From Streptomyces sp. NBC_01717 (lineage in GTDB: Bacteria > Actinomycetota > Actinomycetes > Streptomycetales > Streptomycetaceae): 64,000 bases of DNA. Numbering within the stretch: position 1 is the first letter of the stretch; the number at the start of each line of letters is the position of its first letter. The notes below the pieces were generated by a model. The model was not told the DNA's origin. It ran no database searches and was given only the letters and a program-made list of their open reading frames with translations. Where the stretch lies: positions 2,232,001 to 2,296,000 of the forward strand of contig NZ_CP109178.1 in the NCBI RefSeq assembly GCF_036248255.1, in the 5' to 3' direction. Shown here in pieces: positions 42,448 through 52,158 of this stretch. The translations under genes were made by a program, and so were the position numbers.

Positions 42448-45400
42448 GAAGTGACCTCCGTCAGAATCAGCGTGTCCGCGACATGCGGGAAGAGCAGGGC
42501 GAGCTGGGCCGGCCGGATGCCGCGGAAGACGAACACGGCCCGGCCCTTCTCCAGCCGCCGCACATCGGTGATGTCCGGGTTCAGCCGCAGCAGTTCGGCG
42601 AGCGAGATGCCGTACCTGGCGGCGACCTGGGTGAGCGTCTCGCCGTCGTCGGCGGTGACGCGGTGCACGTCCTCGTCGTATGCGGCGAGCCGGGCCCCGA
42701 CGGCGGTGCGCGGCCGGGCGAGCGAATCCGCGAGTCCGGCCAGCTCATCGGGTGTCACGGACGCGGGCACACCGGTGAAGACATCCACGTCGACGTAGTC
42801 GACGCCGGGCACCGCGTGGGCCGTCGCCAGCACCTCGGACAGTCGCGCGGGCCGACCCAACTCACTTCGGCCGCTTCCGAATTGGGTCAGCAGCGCCTGA
42901 CGCAGCCGTGGTTCGACGACACTCCAGGTGTGGCCGGGGGCGACCTTCACCTTCGCCGCGAGGAGCAGCAGCACCAGTTCGCGTACGTCCACCCGGACCG
43001 GAAGGCGCGAGTCGCCGTACTCGACGAGCGAGGAGCGCAGAGCCCGCAGCACCTCGGAGTCGTCCGCGATCGCGATGTCGTCGACCCCGGCGACCGTCAT
43101 GTGCAGGATGCGCCGCCGCCCGTCGACGATCTCGCGCGCCGCCGCCCGGCCGATGCCGGCCCGTGAGCGGGCGAAGTCCTCGTAATCCGTGAGGGAGACG
43201 AGGCGGTCCAGCGCGGAGACCGCGAGCGGAATCGTTCGGCGGGTCAGGCCCGGGCCGTCGGTCTCGGCGCCGCCCGTGGCGGGCTGTGGATTGGTGACGG
43301 CGGTGACCCCCAGCGGCCGGGTGATGGCCTGGGTGATGCGGTCCGCCCCGACGTTGGCGGCCCGGCCGGTGCCGAAGCGGTACTGGGCCCGGACGTTCTC
43401 GTGACCCGTGGGCAGCCGCGCGCCGTGCATCCCGTCGCCGAACGTCACGGTCGTGCGCCCGTCCCCGGCCCTGCCCGAGACATAGACCCGCTCGCGCGGC
43501 CCGCGTCCGGCCAGGCTGTCCACTTCGTGCCACAACAGCCCGTCCACGCGCACCTCCAGCGTAGGGGTGGCCCCCAGCGGATTGTCGGCCGGAAGCCAGG
43601 TCAGCGGTGACTGCCAGAGCGTGAGCGTCTGGTTGGTCCGGCCGGCGTCGCCGCTGCCGATCGGCTCGTCACGGCTCTCGCCGTGCGTCGCGGGCACGAC
43701 ATTGCCCTGAACGCGCACCGTGTCGCGCCGGTAGCGGTAGGCCAGGTCCGTGGTGAGTGTCAGCCTGGTGTGGACATGGTCCCCGGGCAGCTGCGGGTCG
43801 AACCGCTGCTCCACCGAGGCGATCACCACCAGTTCGGTGCCGCGGATCCCGGCCGTGTCGGGGATGTCGGTGCGCTCGCCCGACACCACCAGATGACGCC
43901 CGGGGCGCAACCCGTCGTACAGTTCGGCCAGTTCGAGTTGATTTCCGTGAACGTCCTCGCCCAGCGGCTCGTCGGCGGGGCGCAGCGCCTCGCCGCCCGC
44001 GTGGACGGTCGCGTCCCGGATCGCCGAGAGCAGCACGTCGTGCTCGTCCAGCCACGGATCGGCGAGTGTCAGCTCGGTGCCGCGGCCGGTGATCCCGTAG
44101 TTGGTGTACGCGGCCGTGCGCACGGCGGTGACACGGGTGGTCACGAACGCGAGCTTCTTGTCACCCGGGATGCCGTCGGGTTCCCCGGAGCCCTTGCGGG
44201 GACGCTCGATCGCGACCCAGCTGCCGACGGTGATCCCGTCCTGTACGGAGTCGAGCGGAAGCACATGACGGTTCGCCTGCTCCGGCACGGTCACGATGCC
44301 GATCTCGACATTCGCGGGCTCGCTGCCGACCGTGTACCGCGCCGTCACCTCGACACCGCCGTGGGTGACCTGCTTGTGCTCACCGGGAGCCAGCAGCCAG
44401 TTGAGCGGCGTGCCGTTCTGCACGGCCACATGTACCCGCCCGTCCTCGGCCGGCCTCGACACGAACAGCGTCCGTTCCGGCAGCCCTTGGGAGAACTCGG
44501 CTGTCACACCGGGCTCCTGGGAGTCCGCGGGGCGCCTGGTCAGCCAGCTCAGATCGTGGTCCTGGCCCACCCGGGTCTGCAGCGAGACCTTGCCCGGCCC
44601 CAGACCGAAGCTCGTGTCCGCGGGCAGATTCTCCGAACGCTGCCAGGACGACCCCGTCTCGATGTGCTGGAACTCGGCGCGCACCGGAACCCGTCCGGCC
44701 GTGTCGTACACGATCCGCATCGTGGTGAGTTCCCCGCCGCTCACGGGCCAGTCCGTCTGCCGGATCACCCGCCCGCGCTCGTCCTGCACGGGCTTGAGCG
44801 GCGCCGTCGCCCCGAACGGCGCAGCGGTCACCCGCATCGCCTGAAGCTCCCGCAGCAGCGCGGGCACGGCAGGCGCCGCCTGCCGCCACGCCGGGTACAG
44901 GCCGTCGACGACCCGCGGATCGAGCGCCGACAGCAGCTGCGCACCGAGATCGGAACCCGGCGCGAAGTACCGGCCAGGATCGAGGGAGAGCGTGCGCGCC
45001 CCCGCCGGCGGCCGCACCACACGGGTGCGCAGCGCGGGAAGTACGGCCCCCAGAGCCCGCATGGCCGCCGAGTTGGAAGCGGCCGCGGGCGCATCCGAGC
45101 GGGAAGGCTCCAGATCGGCCGCGTGCTCGATCAGTTCACCGATCACGGCCTCCAACTGTTCGAACCAGGTGGCCACTTCCTCGTACGGCGCGGCTATCGC
45201 CTGCGCCTCCGCGAGCCGGTCGTGCGGCTCGACGAGCCGCGCCGCGAACTGCGCGGGCGTCTTGATACCGGCAAGATCCGCACGCAGCGGCGCGAGCACC
45301 TGAGCGTCGAAGTCCTCGATGATCCGGCTGACAGGGCGCGGGTTGGGGTTGTCGGGGGTGGGCTCACCCTCCTCGACTTCCCGCTCGTCCTCGGTGATCC

Positions 45401-46196
45401 ACTCGCGCAGCTCGGACACCAGCTCGGAAAGCGAGGGCGGGGCGGACTGCGGCAGCCCGATCGCCGTGACCGCGTCGTCCCGGTCGATGCGGATACGCGC
45501 CACCGGAAGCATCAGCCGCTGCCCGGGGATGTCCTTGTCCCCGCTGAAGACGAAGAGCAGCCTGTCCCCGGTCTGCAGGGAGATGTCGGTCCCGGAGACG
45601 AAGATCTCCGGGCGCTTGCGCAGATCGTCCGGCGTGAGCAGCGCCGGCCGCCGCCGGCGCACCGCCAGCTCGTTCCACGCCCAGCGCGCGATGAGGTCCT
45701 CGCTGGTCTCGAAGGCCTGCGACTCCTCGTCGGAGGTGCTGGGCACGCTGTTGGCGCGCGCGCCGCGCGGGATCAGCACCGGAACGTCCTCGGCCCGCGG
45801 ATCCCTGTCCAGCGTGTACGCGAGATGGGTGTCGGCGGCGATGCCCGGCCGCGGCCGGTGCCCCACGAGACGCCCCAGCAGAGCCAGCGAGCGGTGCTCG
45901 TCGGCCGTGCGCAGATATCCCTCGTCGGCGATGCGCTCGGAGTGGAAGGTGAGCAGATCGCCCACGACCGCCCACGCGTCGAGCAGTCCGATCGACGGAT
46001 CGTCCGGGGTGCGGACCGTCAGCCCGCGCAGCGCCGGATAGGCGGGTGAGGCGAGCCGGTCGAGCATTGCCGCCAGGAACGAGCCGTACTCGCCGACCCG
46101 GTAGTCGAGGGCGGCGCGACCCGGCGCGTTGTACAGGGCCTTGGGCGCGTGGCGTTCGTCGTGCCCGCCGCACCCGCAACCGCAGGAGCCGCTCAT
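42444..46196 (-). CDS. Baseplate assembly protein, Pvc12-like, with C-terminal LysM
   Basis: A 1,250-residue baseplate (gpJ-like) protein. It opens with a Cys/Gly-rich tip (SGSCGCGCGGHDERH), then RAALDYRVGEYGSFLAAMLD, LLDAWAVVGDLLTFHSERIADEGYL-type text and large beta domains. The gpJ-like core follows (VYVSGRAGDGRTTVTFGDGM; RSRAGIGRAAAREIVDGRR). The last ~70 residues hold a LysM domain (DGETLTQVAARYGISLAELL, LNPDITDV), which binds peptidoglycan in other proteins. LysM at this position is worth noting. Four-base ATGA overlaps join it to both neighbours. The role is a ring-forming wedge of the injection apparatus. Confidence 0.82.
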   Translation of the reverse strand: MSGSCGCGCGGHDERHAPKALYNAPGRAALDYRVGEYGSFLAAMLDRLASPAYPALRGLTVRTPDDPSIGLLDAWAVVGDLLTFHSERIADEGYLRTADEHRSLALLGRLVGHRPRPGIAADTHLAYTLDRDPRAEDVPVLIPRGARANSVPSTSDEESQAFETSEDLIARWAWNELAVRRRRPALLTPDDLRKRPEIFVSGTDISLQTGDRLLFVFSGDKDIPGQRLMLPVARIRIDRDDAVTAIGLPQSAPPSLSELVSELREWITEDEREVEEGEPTPDNPNPRPVSRIIEDFDAQVLAPLRADLAGIKTPAQFAARLVEPHDRLAEAQAIAAPYEEVATWFEQLEAVIGELIEHAADLEPSRSDAPAAASNSAAMRALGAVLPALRTRVVRPPAGARTLSLDPGRYFAPGSDLGAQLLSALDPRVVDGLYPAWRQAAPAVPALLRELQAMRVTAAPFGATAPLKPVQDERGRVIRQTDWPVSGGELTTMRIVYDTAGRVPVRAEFQHIETGSSWQRSENLPADTSFGLGPGKVSLQTRVGQDHDLSWLTRRPADSQEPGVTAEFSQGLPERTLFVSRPAEDGRVHVAVQNGTPLNWLLAPGEHKQVTHGGVEVTARYTVGSEPANVEIGIVTVPEQANRHVLPLDSVQDGITVGSWVAIERPRKGSGEPDGIPGDKKLAFVTTRVTAVRTAAYTNYGITGRGTELTLADPWLDEHDVLLSAIRDATVHAGGEALRPADEPLGEDVHGNQLELAELYDGLRPGRHLVVSGERTDIPDTAGIRGTELVVIASVEQRFDPQLPGDHVHTRLTLTTDLAYRYRRDTVRVQGNVVPATHGESRDEPIGSGDAGRTNQTLTLWQSPLTWLPADNPLGATPTLEVRVDGLLWHEVDSLAGRGPRERVYVSGRAGDGRTTVTFGDGMHGARLPTGHENVRAQYRFGTGRAANVGADRITQAITRPLGVTAVTNPQPATGGAETDGPGLTRRTIPLAVSALDRLVSLTDYEDFARSRAGIGRAAAREIVDGRRRILHMTVAGVDDIAIADDSEVLRALRSSLVEYGDSRLPVRVDVRELVLLLLAAKVKVAPGHTWSVVEPRLRQALLTQFGSGRSELGRPARLSEVLATAHAVPGVDYVDVDVFTGVPASVTPDELAGLADSLARPRTAVGARLAAYDEDVHRVTADDGETLTQVAARYGISLAELLRLNPDITDVRRLEKGRAVFVFRGIRPAQLALLFPHVADTLILTEVTS

Positions 46197-49100
46197 CGCG
46201 TACCTCCGCCGAGCTCGATCGAAAGCCGGCCCGGCTCGGGCCGGTCGGGGTCGTTGTCGCAACGCGCGATCTCCAGCGGGCCGAGCCGCAGCACGCCTGC
46301 CTCCAGTGCCGTGTCATCGAGTGGATCTTCGTGGAACAGTCGGCGTAGCCGGGTCACCCGTACGCTCTCCACGCCTTGCACCGCCGCGGCCACCGCCACC
46401 AGACGGCTGAGCCGCACCGGTTCACCGAAGGTCAGCGCGTCGGGATGGAAGAAGCCGAGACGTCCGCCGGTCAGCCGGCGGTTGCCGAGGAGTCGGTACA
46501 GCTCGGCGAGGATCTGGCCGTGCTGATGACCGGGCGCCGCGCACACCGCCAGCACGATGTCCAGCGGCACGGACCGCGCGGGCCCCACCACCAGGTCGTG
46601 CCCGATCCTGCGGTAGCTCTCCAGCGCGTACGCCACCGAGTCGAGCAGCTCGGGGGACGGTTCCCCCTCCCCCAGAGCGTCGACGGCGACGTGCGCCTCC
46701 TGCACACTGCCGGTCCAGCGGATCTCCGCGGCTGCCCGCTGCACCCCCGGGAGCTTTGTTGCCAGAGCCGCGTAGTCCTCGGCGGTGACGGCCCGCAGCC
46801 GGGTGCGCTTCAGGTCGAGCGGGGCGAGCTGACGCACTTGCTCGACCGGTTCGGGCTCCGTGCCGCCGACGGCGGGCAGCGGATTGCGTACGCCCGCCAC
46901 GGGCATCGGATCACCCGCGTCCGCGTCCCCGGGATCACGGCACAGCACCAGATGGTTGATGGCCTCGGCGCCGACATTGCCGGCGGTGCCGCCGCCGAGC
47001 CGGTAGTGCAGCTCCAGCCGGGCGCCCGGCTGCGGGCGGGCGCCGTGGCGCCCGTCCCCGAACCGCAGCGCGATCCGGCCGTCGTCCTCCAGCTCACCGA
47101 CGAAGTGGCGCTCGCGCGCACCCGAGTCGAGCAGATCCCGCTTCGCGGTCCACCACTTCTCGCCGTCCGCGACCGTCACGGCGGGAAGCGCGGCCCGCGG
47201 ATCCTGTACGAGCGCGGCCGCGGGACCCCGCAGCACCGGATCGTCCGGATCGATCCCCGCCGCGTACTCGGCGCCCCAGGTGTGGGTGATCTCCCAGGCG
47301 ATCGAATCGTCCAGCACCGCTCCGGCCCGCGCCCGGGCCGTCAGCACCTCCAGACGACGCAGCTTCGCGGCCAGCAGCCGTTCGCTGCGGTGCAGCAACT
47401 CCCGCAACGCGCGCACCGGATGACGGCGCAGCTCGAAACGCTCCAGCACGCGCAGCCCGAAGAGCACCGTCAGTTCGGCGATTTCGGGCTCCGTGAGTCC
47501 GTCGCAGTCGCGGGCGCTGCGCCACAGCTCCACCAGCCGCTGCCGGACGCGTCCGGGGATGACGGCCAGCCGGGTGGACTGTCCCGCCGAGACATGACGC
47601 GGGTCGGGGAACGGCACCGACTGGACGACGGGGAAGCGCTGCAGCACCGGCCGGAAGCGTGCCGGGATACCGGGGTAGACGACCTGAGCCAGCAGGGTCT
47701 CAAGCGCCTCGGCCTGCTCGTAGGCGGTACCGGGGACGACCTTCTCCCGTCGGCGACCGGCGAGTTCCAGGCCGAGACCGGCGCGTGCCGTCCGGTCCTC
47801 GCCGACGACGGTGAACAGCTCCCGTATCTGGTCAGCGGTCAGAAGCCGACCACAACGGGTCTGTTCCAGTGAGGCGTTGATGAGATCCGCTGTGGCGTTT
47901 CCCTCCTTGCGGTCCCAGCAGCCGAAGCCGGACGGATCGCAGGACCCGAGGACGGCGGGCGCGGGAGGCACGGTGGCCGTCTCCGACGTCCCCCCGCAGA
48001 ACGTCAGTGAGCGCCCGTGATCGACGAGCACCACATTCCCGCGCGCCACGCTCACATCCTCGACCGGCTCGCAGTCCGTGCCGCCCCGCGTCGACAGACG
48101 GACGGGGAAGGCCAGCGCGTCCTCCTGCGCCCAGGTGACCTCCAGTACCGGCTGGTCGACCAGCCGGTCCACGCCCGGCGTGACCGAGGTGAGGCGCACG
48201 GCCTGACGGTGGGCGGGGTCGGCGTCGCCCGGCGTGCCGGAGCGTGCCCCCAGCACCTCCTCGATCAGCAGCAGATCGCCAGGAGCCAGCTCCAGCGACC
48301 TGACCTGGCACTCCTCGTCCGCCCACGCATCCCGCAGTGTCGCGGACGTGACGCCCTTGGGCAGCGAGCACACCTCGTCGCCCCAGGTCCAGAAGCGGAT
48401 GGTGTTGTGCTCGGGGCGCAGCGCCAGCGGTTCGTCGGCCACGACCGGCTCGAACACCTCGACCGATCCTCGCTCGTCCAGTACGGCCAGGTCCCGGTCG
48501 TCGATGACGGTGCCGATCGCGGGCCTGTCGCGCGGCCCCAGGCTGCGGACGTCGACGGCCGCGAAGCGGTATGTGCCGGGCCCCAGCGTCAGCTCCCGTA
48601 CGGTCTCGACCGCGACGAAGGCACGTGCGTTGACGCCGTCGTGCATCGGGTAGTCGATGAGCCGCACATGGCGGCGTACGGAGACGCGGCGGCGGGCGGT
48701 GTCGAGATACGCCTCCGTGGCCACCGCGTCCTGCTGATAGCTGATCCGGTCGGCGGTGTGGGCGAGCAGCTCGACCAGCGTCGTGCCGAGGTCGGCAGGG
48801 TTGCGCTCCACCCAGTCCGGCGTGGTCAGCGCCAGCCGGTCCAGGATCAGGCGGCGGATCGTGTCGTAGTCGCGCGCGGTGTAGTCGATGACCGGCGCGG
48901 CGGGGAAGGCAGGCGGGCAGTCGGGCTGCTCGTCCTTGCAGTCGAAGGGGGTCGGGCAGTCGGGCCGGAAGTCGAACCCGGCGGAGAAGTACCGCTGGTC
49001 GAAGCCGGGAAAGGGCGCGGTGCCGGGCCGCCCGTACGGATCGGTGTCCACCACGGAGAGCGTGTACCGGGATGTGTCGCCGGTGCGGTCCAGCGTGACG

Positions 49101-49360
49101 TACAGCCGGTCGTCGAGCTCCGGGTCCTCCTCGCGCTCGACGGACACCTCGACGGCCTCGATGCCGGTGATCCGCCGGCCGCCGTCGATGCGTATGTTCT
49201 CCGGGCACAGCCCGTGGGGCGCCTTGCCGAGGAAGGTGACGGTGAGGGTCAGCCCGTCGTCACCGACCTCGACGGCGTCCACGCCCCCGAGCTGCGCAGC
49301 CCGTACCTTGACGCGCCTGCCGTCCGTACGGCAGACCAACTCGTTGCTCGTACCGCTCAT
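46193..49360 (-). CDS. Baseplate assembly protein, Pvc11-like
   Basis: A 1,055-residue gpJ-like baseplate wedge protein. The N-terminal ~130 residues are a beta domain with a Cys/Pro-rich loop (PDCPTPFDCKDEQPDCPP). Then comes the family block YTARDYDTIRRLILDRLALT, NPADLGTTLVELLAHTADRI, YQQDAVATEAYLDTARRRVS. Later HYRLGGGTAGNVGAEAINHL and RLRAVTAEDYAALATKLPGV are the gpJ-like core (~residues 800-900). Two adjacent large gpJ-like proteins are normal for Pvc/CIS baseplates. ATGA overlaps link it to gp25 upstream and to the Pvc12-like gene downstream. Confidence 0.83.
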   Translation of the reverse strand: MSGTSNELVCRTDGRRVKVRAAQLGGVDAVEVGDDGLTLTVTFLGKAPHGLCPENIRIDGGRRITGIEAVEVSVEREEDPELDDRLYVTLDRTGDTSRYTLSVVDTDPYGRPGTAPFPGFDQRYFSAGFDFRPDCPTPFDCKDEQPDCPPAFPAAPVIDYTARDYDTIRRLILDRLALTTPDWVERNPADLGTTLVELLAHTADRISYQQDAVATEAYLDTARRRVSVRRHVRLIDYPMHDGVNARAFVAVETVRELTLGPGTYRFAAVDVRSLGPRDRPAIGTVIDDRDLAVLDERGSVEVFEPVVADEPLALRPEHNTIRFWTWGDEVCSLPKGVTSATLRDAWADEECQVRSLELAPGDLLLIEEVLGARSGTPGDADPAHRQAVRLTSVTPGVDRLVDQPVLEVTWAQEDALAFPVRLSTRGGTDCEPVEDVSVARGNVVLVDHGRSLTFCGGTSETATVPPAPAVLGSCDPSGFGCWDRKEGNATADLINASLEQTRCGRLLTADQIRELFTVVGEDRTARAGLGLELAGRRREKVVPGTAYEQAEALETLLAQVVYPGIPARFRPVLQRFPVVQSVPFPDPRHVSAGQSTRLAVIPGRVRQRLVELWRSARDCDGLTEPEIAELTVLFGLRVLERFELRRHPVRALRELLHRSERLLAAKLRRLEVLTARARAGAVLDDSIAWEITHTWGAEYAAGIDPDDPVLRGPAAALVQDPRAALPAVTVADGEKWWTAKRDLLDSGARERHFVGELEDDGRIALRFGDGRHGARPQPGARLELHYRLGGGTAGNVGAEAINHLVLCRDPGDADAGDPMPVAGVRNPLPAVGGTEPEPVEQVRQLAPLDLKRTRLRAVTAEDYAALATKLPGVQRAAAEIRWTGSVQEAHVAVDALGEGEPSPELLDSVAYALESYRRIGHDLVVGPARSVPLDIVLAVCAAPGHQHGQILAELYRLLGNRRLTGGRLGFFHPDALTFGEPVRLSRLVAVAAAVQGVESVRVTRLRRLFHEDPLDDTALEAGVLRLGPLEIARCDNDPDRPEPGRLSIELGGGTR

Positions 49361-49734
49361 GCCGGGCCGCTCCCCTCGAACACGTCGTCGCGCCGGCTCG
49401 CGGTGGAACGCACCACGTAGCGCAGATACACCCGGACCACGTTCTCCTCGCTGACCACGTCCAGGGACTCCACCTCGATCAGCTCCCCCAGCCAGCGCTG
49501 CAGGGATGCCTGCACCGACAGCTCCAGCGCGGAGGCCAGTTCGGGGCTGTTGGGCGTGAAGACCAGATCGAGCAGCCCGCAGCCGAAGTCGGGGCGCATC
49601 ACACGCTCGCCGGGACTGGTGAACAGCAACTGCTCGATCAGGTCGCGTACGTGCTCGTCATGAGCCGCGTGCGCGGTGCGTCCCCGCCGGTCGGTCCGGA
49701 AGGGGAAGGCGATGTCGCTCCTCGTCCGCGTCAT
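49357..49734 (-). CDS. gp25-like baseplate protein (Pvc9-like)
   Basis: A 125-residue gpW/gp25-family baseplate protein. The family signature is HDEHVRDLIEQLLFTSPGER and VMRPDFGCGLLDLVFTPNSP, followed by LQRWLGELIEVESLDV and VYLRYVV. In T4 and contractile injection systems gp25 starts sheath assembly on the baseplate. The ATG at 49734 begins the family alignment (MTRTRSDIAFPFRTD) and overlaps the PAAR-like gene end by ATGA; longer in-frame starts are rejected for that reason. Confidence 0.9.
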   Translation of the reverse strand: MTRTRSDIAFPFRTDRRGRTAHAAHDEHVRDLIEQLLFTSPGERVMRPDFGCGLLDLVFTPNSPELASALELSVQASLQRWLGELIEVESLDVVSEENVVRVYLRYVVRSTASRRDDVFEGSGPA

Positions 49735-50108
49735 CGGGAGGACACCCCCCGTGCGGATGCGGTCACGACCGGCGGGCCCTGCGGCACGAGCGCGGCGCTG
49801 AAGCAGAGCGCTGACGAGCTCTCCAGCAGCACGGGCCGGCCGTCGATCAGCACACCACCACGCTCCGGCGTCCAGCGGACCGTCACGCACGGATGCGGTA
49901 CGCCGTCGACCGTGTGCCGACAGCCGCTCACCGCGAAGACATCCGTCGCGGCGGGCACGGACAGCCCGTCGATCCGGACTCCGGACGACGGGGCGGAGGC
50001 GGGCGTGACACGGCCGCCGTGCGGACAGCTGATCGCCGAGCCGCTGCTCACGAGATTCCCGGACACCACGTATCTCCCCGTTCCTGTCGTACTCGTCGCT
50101 GTGGTCAT
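49731..50108 (-). CDS. PAAR-like spike-tip protein (Pvc10-like)
   Basis: A 125-residue small beta protein. SSGSAISCPHGGRVTPASAP, VDGVPHPCVTVRWTPERGGV and ALCFSAALVPQGPPVV show the repeated strands and conserved Cys/His of DUF4280/PAAR-like tips, whose residues can bind metal at the cone end. It would cap the gpV spike. The gene lies between gpV and gp25 with four-base overlaps on both sides, as expected for Pvc10 in these operons. Confidence 0.8.
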   Translation of the reverse strand: MTTATSTTGTGRYVVSGNLVSSGSAISCPHGGRVTPASAPSSGVRIDGLSVPAATDVFAVSGCRHTVDGVPHPCVTVRWTPERGGVLIDGRPVLLESSSALCFSAALVPQGPPVVTASARGVSSR

Positions 50109-50632
50109 CGCTTCTTCGGCACGATCAGCCGGCCCTCGTTGATATTGACCTCGTCGCCGGTCAGCACGATCGACGCACCCTTGCCGGTGCCGATGGTCAC
50201 GCCCTTCTCATCTATCTGGATGTAGGCGCCGCCCTTGGCCTCCAGCAGAATCCCCGTGCCACCGGGCACGTCCGACATCACCAACTTGTGCTCGCCCGGT
50301 GTCTGGATCACCACCGGCTGCGATCCGGGCAGTTCCGCGCTTGCCCGGGGAGGCAGCTCCGAGGCGTCCCCGTACCAACTCCCGGTCCAGATCGGGAAGC
50401 TCGGATCGCCCTGTTCGAACTCCATCCACACTCCGGAGCCGATCTGCGGGACGACGTACTGCCCAGCGTGCCGGCCGGTGAACGGCAGACAGGGCAGCGC
50501 CCACGTGGAGGCCTCGTCGCCGAGCACGTCCGGCACCTGGGCCGTGATCCGGCCCAGCTTGAGCGGATCCCTGTTGTCGATCACCCGGCCCCGGAACTTG
50601 CCGAGAAACCGGTTGTTCGGTCCTGCAGCCAT
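50105..50632 (-). CDS. gpV-like spike protein (Pvc8 family)
   Basis: A 175-residue baseplate spike protein. Residues ~8-95 form the gpV/VgrG OB-fold (FLGKFRGRVIDNRDPLKLGR; VPQIGSGVWMEFEQGDPSFP), and residues ~105-175 a short beta-prism (GGAYIQIDEKGVTIGTGKGA, SIVLTGDEVNINEGRLIV). Three chains would form the membrane-piercing needle. In many systems Pvc8 fuses gpD and gpV; here they are split into two adjacent genes, gpD first. The gene has ATGA overlap with the PAAR-like gene, and 40 bases separate it from gpD. Confidence 0.88.
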   Translation of the reverse strand: MAAGPNNRFLGKFRGRVIDNRDPLKLGRITAQVPDVLGDEASTWALPCLPFTGRHAGQYVVPQIGSGVWMEFEQGDPSFPIWTGSWYGDASELPPRASAELPGSQPVVIQTPGEHKLVMSDVPGGTGILLEAKGGAYIQIDEKGVTIGTGKGASIVLTGDEVNINEGRLIVPKKR

Positions 50633-50672
50633 GCGAAGTTCTCCTGGTCCTTACGTCTTTGCCGACGCGTCT

Positions 50673-51812
50673 TTACGGACGCACTGTCCTGCTGCGGGCG
50701 ATGAGGCCCTCGCGGGAGAGCGTGAAGTTCTGCTGGTACGAGCCGGGCCTGAGGTTGTGCGTCACGCTCTTGACGTAGTAGTCGCCGTCGTACGTCACGC
50801 CCGAGCCGCGAACCCCCACCAACTCCCGTGGCCGCAGGACGTATCCATGCCGATTGACATCCAGCGACCCTGACCCGGAAATCGCGTCCGCCGAGGTAGC
50901 AGCCCTGGCCAGCGTCTCGGCCTCGGCCTGCCCGAGCTCCTTCTTCGCGGTACCGGACAGCGTCCTGCGCTTCAGAGCGGGTGAGACCCGCAGGCCGAGG
51001 GGCGGCCGCAGCGGGCTGATGTCGGGCTGCGCCAGGAGGCGGACATCACGGGTGCGCGGGTCCTGGACGCGTGCCTGGGGCTCTTCCCTGGCCGTCCCGT
51101 CGTACGCGAAAGTCAGCTGGTCGACGGTGGAGTTGTTGTCCATGTTGACGTTCAGCGCGTGCTGACGCTGACCGAGCCGCTGCTCGGGACCCCAGAAGGC
51201 GATGGACCGGCCGAGGCCCGGGCCCGGCTCCAGGTAGAAGGTGTATCCGTTCGCCCGCGCGAGCTCGTTCAGATACTGCAGATCGGTGCCGGTCTGGTAG
51301 TCCACGCGCAGCTGCTCGCGGGGTGGCTGATGGATCTGCTCACGGATGATCCACGGGTCGATTCCGTAGTCGGCGTACCTCCGCAGAATCCGTTCGACCC
51401 GCTGGGCGGGGGCGAGATTCGGATACCTTTCGGTGCGCTCCTCGAGGTCCATCAGCAGCGTCAGATCCTCACCTGTGACGGTGAGAGTGCTCTGCCCCGG
51501 CTGATTGCTGGCACCGACCTCCTGTCGCACGATCAGCCCGTCCAGGATCACGGTCGGCGTCCCCTTGACCGAGGTCGCGACGATCACCCTGGTCTTCGGG
51601 TCGAAGAACCCCTCGGGCAGCAGCCGTTGTGTGATCAACCCCCGCTTGGTGAGATCGAAGGCGAGCTGGAACCCGCTCCGTTCCCCGGCCGTCATGGTGA
51701 TCTGTGCGGATAACAGGGCTTCGGCCACCTCGGCCGGCACCGGGCGGGTGAGCTTGGGGCCCATGTGCAGGGTGAGATGGACGGGCCCGCTCCCGATGGG
51801 CTCGTCAGCCAT
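50673..51812 (-). CDS. gpD-like late control protein (spike hub)
   Basis: A 379-residue gpD/phage late-control-D protein that forms the hub below the tube. Visible features are ITMTAGERSGFQLAFDLTKR, QSTLTVTGEDLTLLMDLEER, ERILRRYADYGIDPW and the hallmark QTGTDLQYLNELARANGYTF, ending in YDGDYYVKSVTHNLRPGSYQ and QNFTLSREGL. The start is the ATG at 51812 (MADEPIG); a GTG three codons upstream is possible. It overlaps the preceding LysM gene by eight bases. Together with the split gpV it fills the VgrG/Pvc8 role. Confidence 0.87.
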   Translation of the reverse strand: MADEPIGSGPVHLTLHMGPKLTRPVPAEVAEALLSAQITMTAGERSGFQLAFDLTKRGLITQRLLPEGFFDPKTRVIVATSVKGTPTVILDGLIVRQEVGASNQPGQSTLTVTGEDLTLLMDLEERTERYPNLAPAQRVERILRRYADYGIDPWIIREQIHQPPREQLRVDYQTGTDLQYLNELARANGYTFYLEPGPGLGRSIAFWGPEQRLGQRQHALNVNMDNNSTVDQLTFAYDGTAREEPQARVQDPRTRDVRLLAQPDISPLRPPLGLRVSPALKRRTLSGTAKKELGQAEAETLARAATSADAISGSGSLDVNRHGYVLRPRELVGVRGSGVTYDGDYYVKSVTHNLRPGSYQQNFTLSREGLIARSRTVRP

Positions 51813-52155
51813 GGAACCCACCCGGCAGAGGGATGTCGATCGTCCGCCCTGGCTCTGCGGTCAGCTCCTGCGGGTCGAGTACGGGATTGGCATCCGCGAT
51901 CTGCCACCACTGCCCGGGGTCGCCGAAATAGCGCTGCCCGAGATGGTCGGGCCGCTCGCCGCTGCTGACGGTGTGCGGGGCGGTCTCCTCGGCGGCCAGG
52001 CTGAGCGGAGGCAGCAAACGCCGCTTGGTGTACCGCACTTCGGTGCCGTCCGGGAGGCGGTGCACGCCGATCTCCGCGTCGTGGTACCGGCTGGTGCGGG
52101 GGTACGGATGTGCCCCCGGGATCGCGTCCAGCGCACTCTCATAAGGATCAATCAC
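51805..52155 (-). CDS. LysM-type baseplate protein
   Basis: A 116-residue protein. TEVRYTKRRLLPPL is followed by a LysM-like or gp53-like module: ERPDHLGQRYFGDPGQWWQI, ADANPVLDPQELT and IDIPLPGG. Small LysM proteins of this type sit between the tube-initiator and gpD genes in most Pvc/CIS operons and are thought to join the inner tube to the hub. It lies three bases after the CIS-tube gene stop and overlaps gpD by eight bases, so translation is coupled. Confidence 0.8.
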   Translation of the reverse strand: MIDPYESALDAIPGAHPYPRTSRYHDAEIGVHRLPDGTEVRYTKRRLLPPLSLAAEETAPHTVSSGERPDHLGQRYFGDPGQWWQIADANPVLDPQELTAEPGRTIDIPLPGGFHG

Positions 52156-52158
52156 GTC

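Noticed and set aside
43683..46049. Long plus-strand open frame opposite the Pvc12-like baseplate gene
   Set aside because: Antisense to a well-recognised protein; no ribosome site or conserved motif.
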